Assembly: GCA_023146675.1 (NCBI GenBank) | Contig: JAGLBQ010000190.1 | Location: 1 to 9,198 of the forward strand | DNA length: 9,198 nt | Reading direction: 5' to 3' | Source of the DNA: Cocleimonas sp. | GTDB lineage: Bacteria; Pseudomonadota; Gammaproteobacteria; Thiotrichales; Thiotrichaceae | Notes under the pieces: model-generated | The model's database searches: none | What the model was told of the DNA's origin: nothing | The model's input: the letters and a program-made list of their open reading frames with translations, nothing else | Shown here: in pieces, positions 7,494 to 9,198 of the stretch | Layout: the number at the start of each line of letters is the position of its first letter | How positions within the stretch are numbered: position 1 is the stretch's first letter | Made by a program: the position numbers and the translations under genes

Positions 7494-7539
7494 ATCGCTT
7501 ATCCACCTCTACACACACAAGCTAATTTTCAATTACGTT

Positions 7540-9198
7540 TTAAACGGCACTAACCTTAATCGTTCCATGAGATGCACCCAAATCAGCTGATAATTGTGTC
7601 CCCTCAGGAATCAAAACACACCCTTCTGGGATCATACTATCAACAATTACTTTTGCGATAGCCTCTGCATTATCTTGCTTTATGCAAACGTTGATACCTG
7701 TTTGTAATCCCATTGTTTCTGCATCTTTGATATGCAACCGCACGGTGGCTTCATCATCTAGGCTTTCATGTAAAGCTGTCGCTCTTCTAACCAATGAGTC
7801 TGTGCAATACATGGCAACTTCAGAAATTCTTTGCAAGCCATTACCAACTTTCTGTTTTTGATAAAGCTGCATCAACGTTGTATCGGCATCATCGCTAACC
7901 GCATTGACTCTTTTTTGTAGCTCATCACGAACGTCTTGTGATGAAACATAGTCAAAACCATCGACTTCTAAAACATTACCTAGCACACGTAAAATCTTCC
8001 ATGCTGGACGTGCATCACCCAACGGCGACGCGGCTCCTGCAAAACTTTGCCAACGTCCTTCTGCATTAACAAATGACCCTGAAGTTTCAGCAAAACTTGA
8101 TGCGGGCAGCAAAATATCAGCATAAGATTTAAGTGATTCACTAGCATAAGGTGTAATAGCAACCACACATTCTGCCTTGTTCATGACAGACATTGCTTGC
8201 CGAGGATCTTCACAGTCAAACTCTGGCTCTACATCTAGTAATATGTACATTTTTAAAGCACTGGAAAGCATTTCGCCAATATTTTTACCAACTGGCTCAA
8301 CTTTCTCACCTGCTGCTTGACGATGCGGTACAGCACCTGCAAGCCATCCGCCTGCACTATTAGCTGATTCCACTAACGAGCCGTATTTTGCACCTGTATT
8401 ATCAGCAATTGTCAGTGATAAAGCGCGTAACACTGAATACTGAGGATGTGAAACGGCCAAATTACCCGTAACAACCAACGCATTTTCAGCCTGCTTTAAG
8501 TGATCTGCCATTTGCTTTTCAGCATCGCTTGGCTTGATACCCTCCACTAAATCCTTCAACTCAGTAGGAACATTGCCACTTGCCAGCGCAATACCCGCCA
8601 ACCTTTCCAGCATTTCAGTTGCATTGCCTGTTAACTGCCCTGCAACCTCATAGTTAAATTCATACTCGCGTAAATTAACTGTCATAATTTGCGCACCATT
8701 TAAGGCGGCTTTACGCAAACGATGATTCAACATGGGCTGTTCTTGACGAATATTAGAACCCACCAATAAAACGGCATGTTGTTGTTCTAGATCAGCAATA
8801 CTTACTCCAAGCGTTGGTGCTAATGGTGCAATATCCTGATCATAAAAATCGCTCTGACGTAGGCGGTGATCAATATTATTCACCCCTACTCCACGTAATA
8901 ATTTTTGCAATAAATACTGTTCTTCCGTTGTTGCTCTTGGTGAAACTAAGGCGCCGATTTTATCATTATCAATTGCCTTAATCAGCTCTGCAACAGAGTC
9001 CAGCGCACCGGCCCAATCTATTTCACGCCACACACCTTCTTTTTTGATCATCGGTGTCTGCAAGCGATCTTCTGCATAAACCCCCTGATAACTAAAGCGG
9101 TCGCGATCAGAAATCCAGCATTCATTCACAGCATCATTGTCACCTGCTACAACACGGATTAATTGATTTTTATAGGTATGCAAATTTACATTTGAACC
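7540..9198 (-). CDS. nuoG: NADH-quinone oxidoreductase subunit G (NuoG), 5' end cut off by the window
   Basis: NuoG is the largest peripheral-arm subunit and carries iron-sulfur clusters between NuoF and NuoI. The window holds the last 553 residues of about 780 expected: the molybdopterin-oxidoreductase-like fold, which no longer binds the cofactor. The N-terminal part with the 2Fe-2S and first 4Fe-4S ligands is outside. The visible start, GSNVNLHTYKNQLIRV then NECWISDRDRFSYQG, is classic NuoG, and LLPASSFAETSGSFVNAEGR (from 8113 down to 8054) is the conserved late motif. The N7-cluster ligands are replaced by S2 and S30 of the visible part. TTG 9183 could be mistaken for a start, but the frame is open to the edge and family similarity continues through it. 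The gene ends with TAA at 7540-7542. Confidence 0.96.
   Translation of the reverse strand, partial: GSNVNLHTYKNQLIRVVAGDNDAVNECWISDRDRFSYQGVYAEDRLQTPMIKKEGVWREIDWAGALDSVAELIKAIDNDKIGALVSPRATTEEQYLLQKLLRGVGVNNIDHRLRQSDFYDQDIAPLAPTLGVSIADLEQQHAVLLVGSNIRQEQPMLNHRLRKAALNGAQIMTVNLREYEFNYEVAGQLTGNATEMLERLAGIALASGNVPTELKDLVEGIKPSDAEKQMADHLKQAENALVVTGNLAVSHPQYSVLRALSLTIADNTGAKYGSLVESANSAGGWLAGAVPHRQAAGEKVEPVGKNIGEMLSSALKMYILLDVEPEFDCEDPRQAMSVMNKAECVVAITPYASESLKSYADILLPASSFAETSGSFVNAEGRWQSFAGAASPLGDARPAWKILRVLGNVLEVDGFDYVSSQDVRDELQKRVNAVSDDADTTLMQLYQKQKVGNGLQRISEVAMYCTDSLVRRATALHESLDDEATVRLHIKDAETMGLQTGINVCIKQDNAEAIAKVIVDSMIPEGCVLIPEGTQLSADLGASHGTIKVSAV

Larger units (their letters stand above)
7333..7539 (-). 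other. nuoG-nuoH intergenic region (207 nt), non-coding
   Basis: This is the only large gap in the visible operon. On the transcribed strand the ATG-initiated frames end after 3 or 6 codons, so there is no small gene. It is AT-rich, with nested inverted repeats, a 12-bp AT palindrome near nuoH, and a short (AC) run at 7510-7519. Weak sigma-70-like pairs can be found (for example AAGACA 7460-7455 and TAAAAC 7438-7433 with a 16-nt spacer, 4/6 each), but none is convincing. No GC-rich hairpin followed by a U run is present, so transcription probably reads through from nuoG. Confidence 0.7.

Noticed and set aside
7980..8168. Minus-strand frame inside nuoG in another frame
   Set aside because: Overlaps conserved nuoG coding sequence and has a biased Leu-rich composition; a shadow.

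Overview
The window is a stretch of a bacterial respiratory complex I (NADH:quinone oxidoreductase, NDH-1) operon, read entirely on the minus strand. In transcription order, from high to low coordinates, the genes are nuoG (5' end outside the window), nuoH, nuoI, nuoJ, nuoK, nuoL, nuoM and nuoN (3' end outside the window). No gene on the plus strand is credible, and I see no mobile element, CRISPR array, tRNA or rRNA.

The organism looks like a moderately AT-rich gammaproteobacterium (roughly 40% GC by eye). The subunits resemble the 14-subunit complex I typical of beta- and gammaproteobacteria outside the enterics: a 163-residue NuoI, a 352-residue NuoH, a NuoJ with a charged cytoplasmic tail, and a NuoG without the extra N7 cluster ligands found in Escherichia coli. 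Placement below the level of class (for example Thiotrichales-like lineages) is only a guess.

Layout: positions 9198-7540 hold the C-terminal two thirds of NuoG, in the peripheral electron-transfer arm. Positions 7539-7333 are a 207-base non-coding gap, the only loose junction in the operon. From 7332 to 1 the genes are packed tightly: nuoH/nuoI overlap by 4 nt (ATGA), nuoI/nuoJ are 23 nt apart, nuoJ/nuoK abut, nuoK/nuoL touch at TAATG, nuoL/nuoM overlap by 8 nt, and nuoM/nuoN are 22 nt apart.

How the genes work together: NuoG and NuoI carry electrons along iron-sulfur clusters from NADH towards quinone, which is bound where NuoI meets the membrane subunit NuoH. NuoH, J, K, N, M and L form the membrane arm. 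The lysine, glutamate and histidine residues expected for proton pumping are present in NuoK, L, M and N, and the acidic residues of the quinone/E-channel are present in NuoH. Every complete gene has an intact reading frame and near-usual length, so the complex is probably functional.

No undescribed system was found. The points most worth a second look are the nuoG-nuoH gap, which has nested inverted repeats on the transcript, and the TTG start of nuoH just downstream of it.
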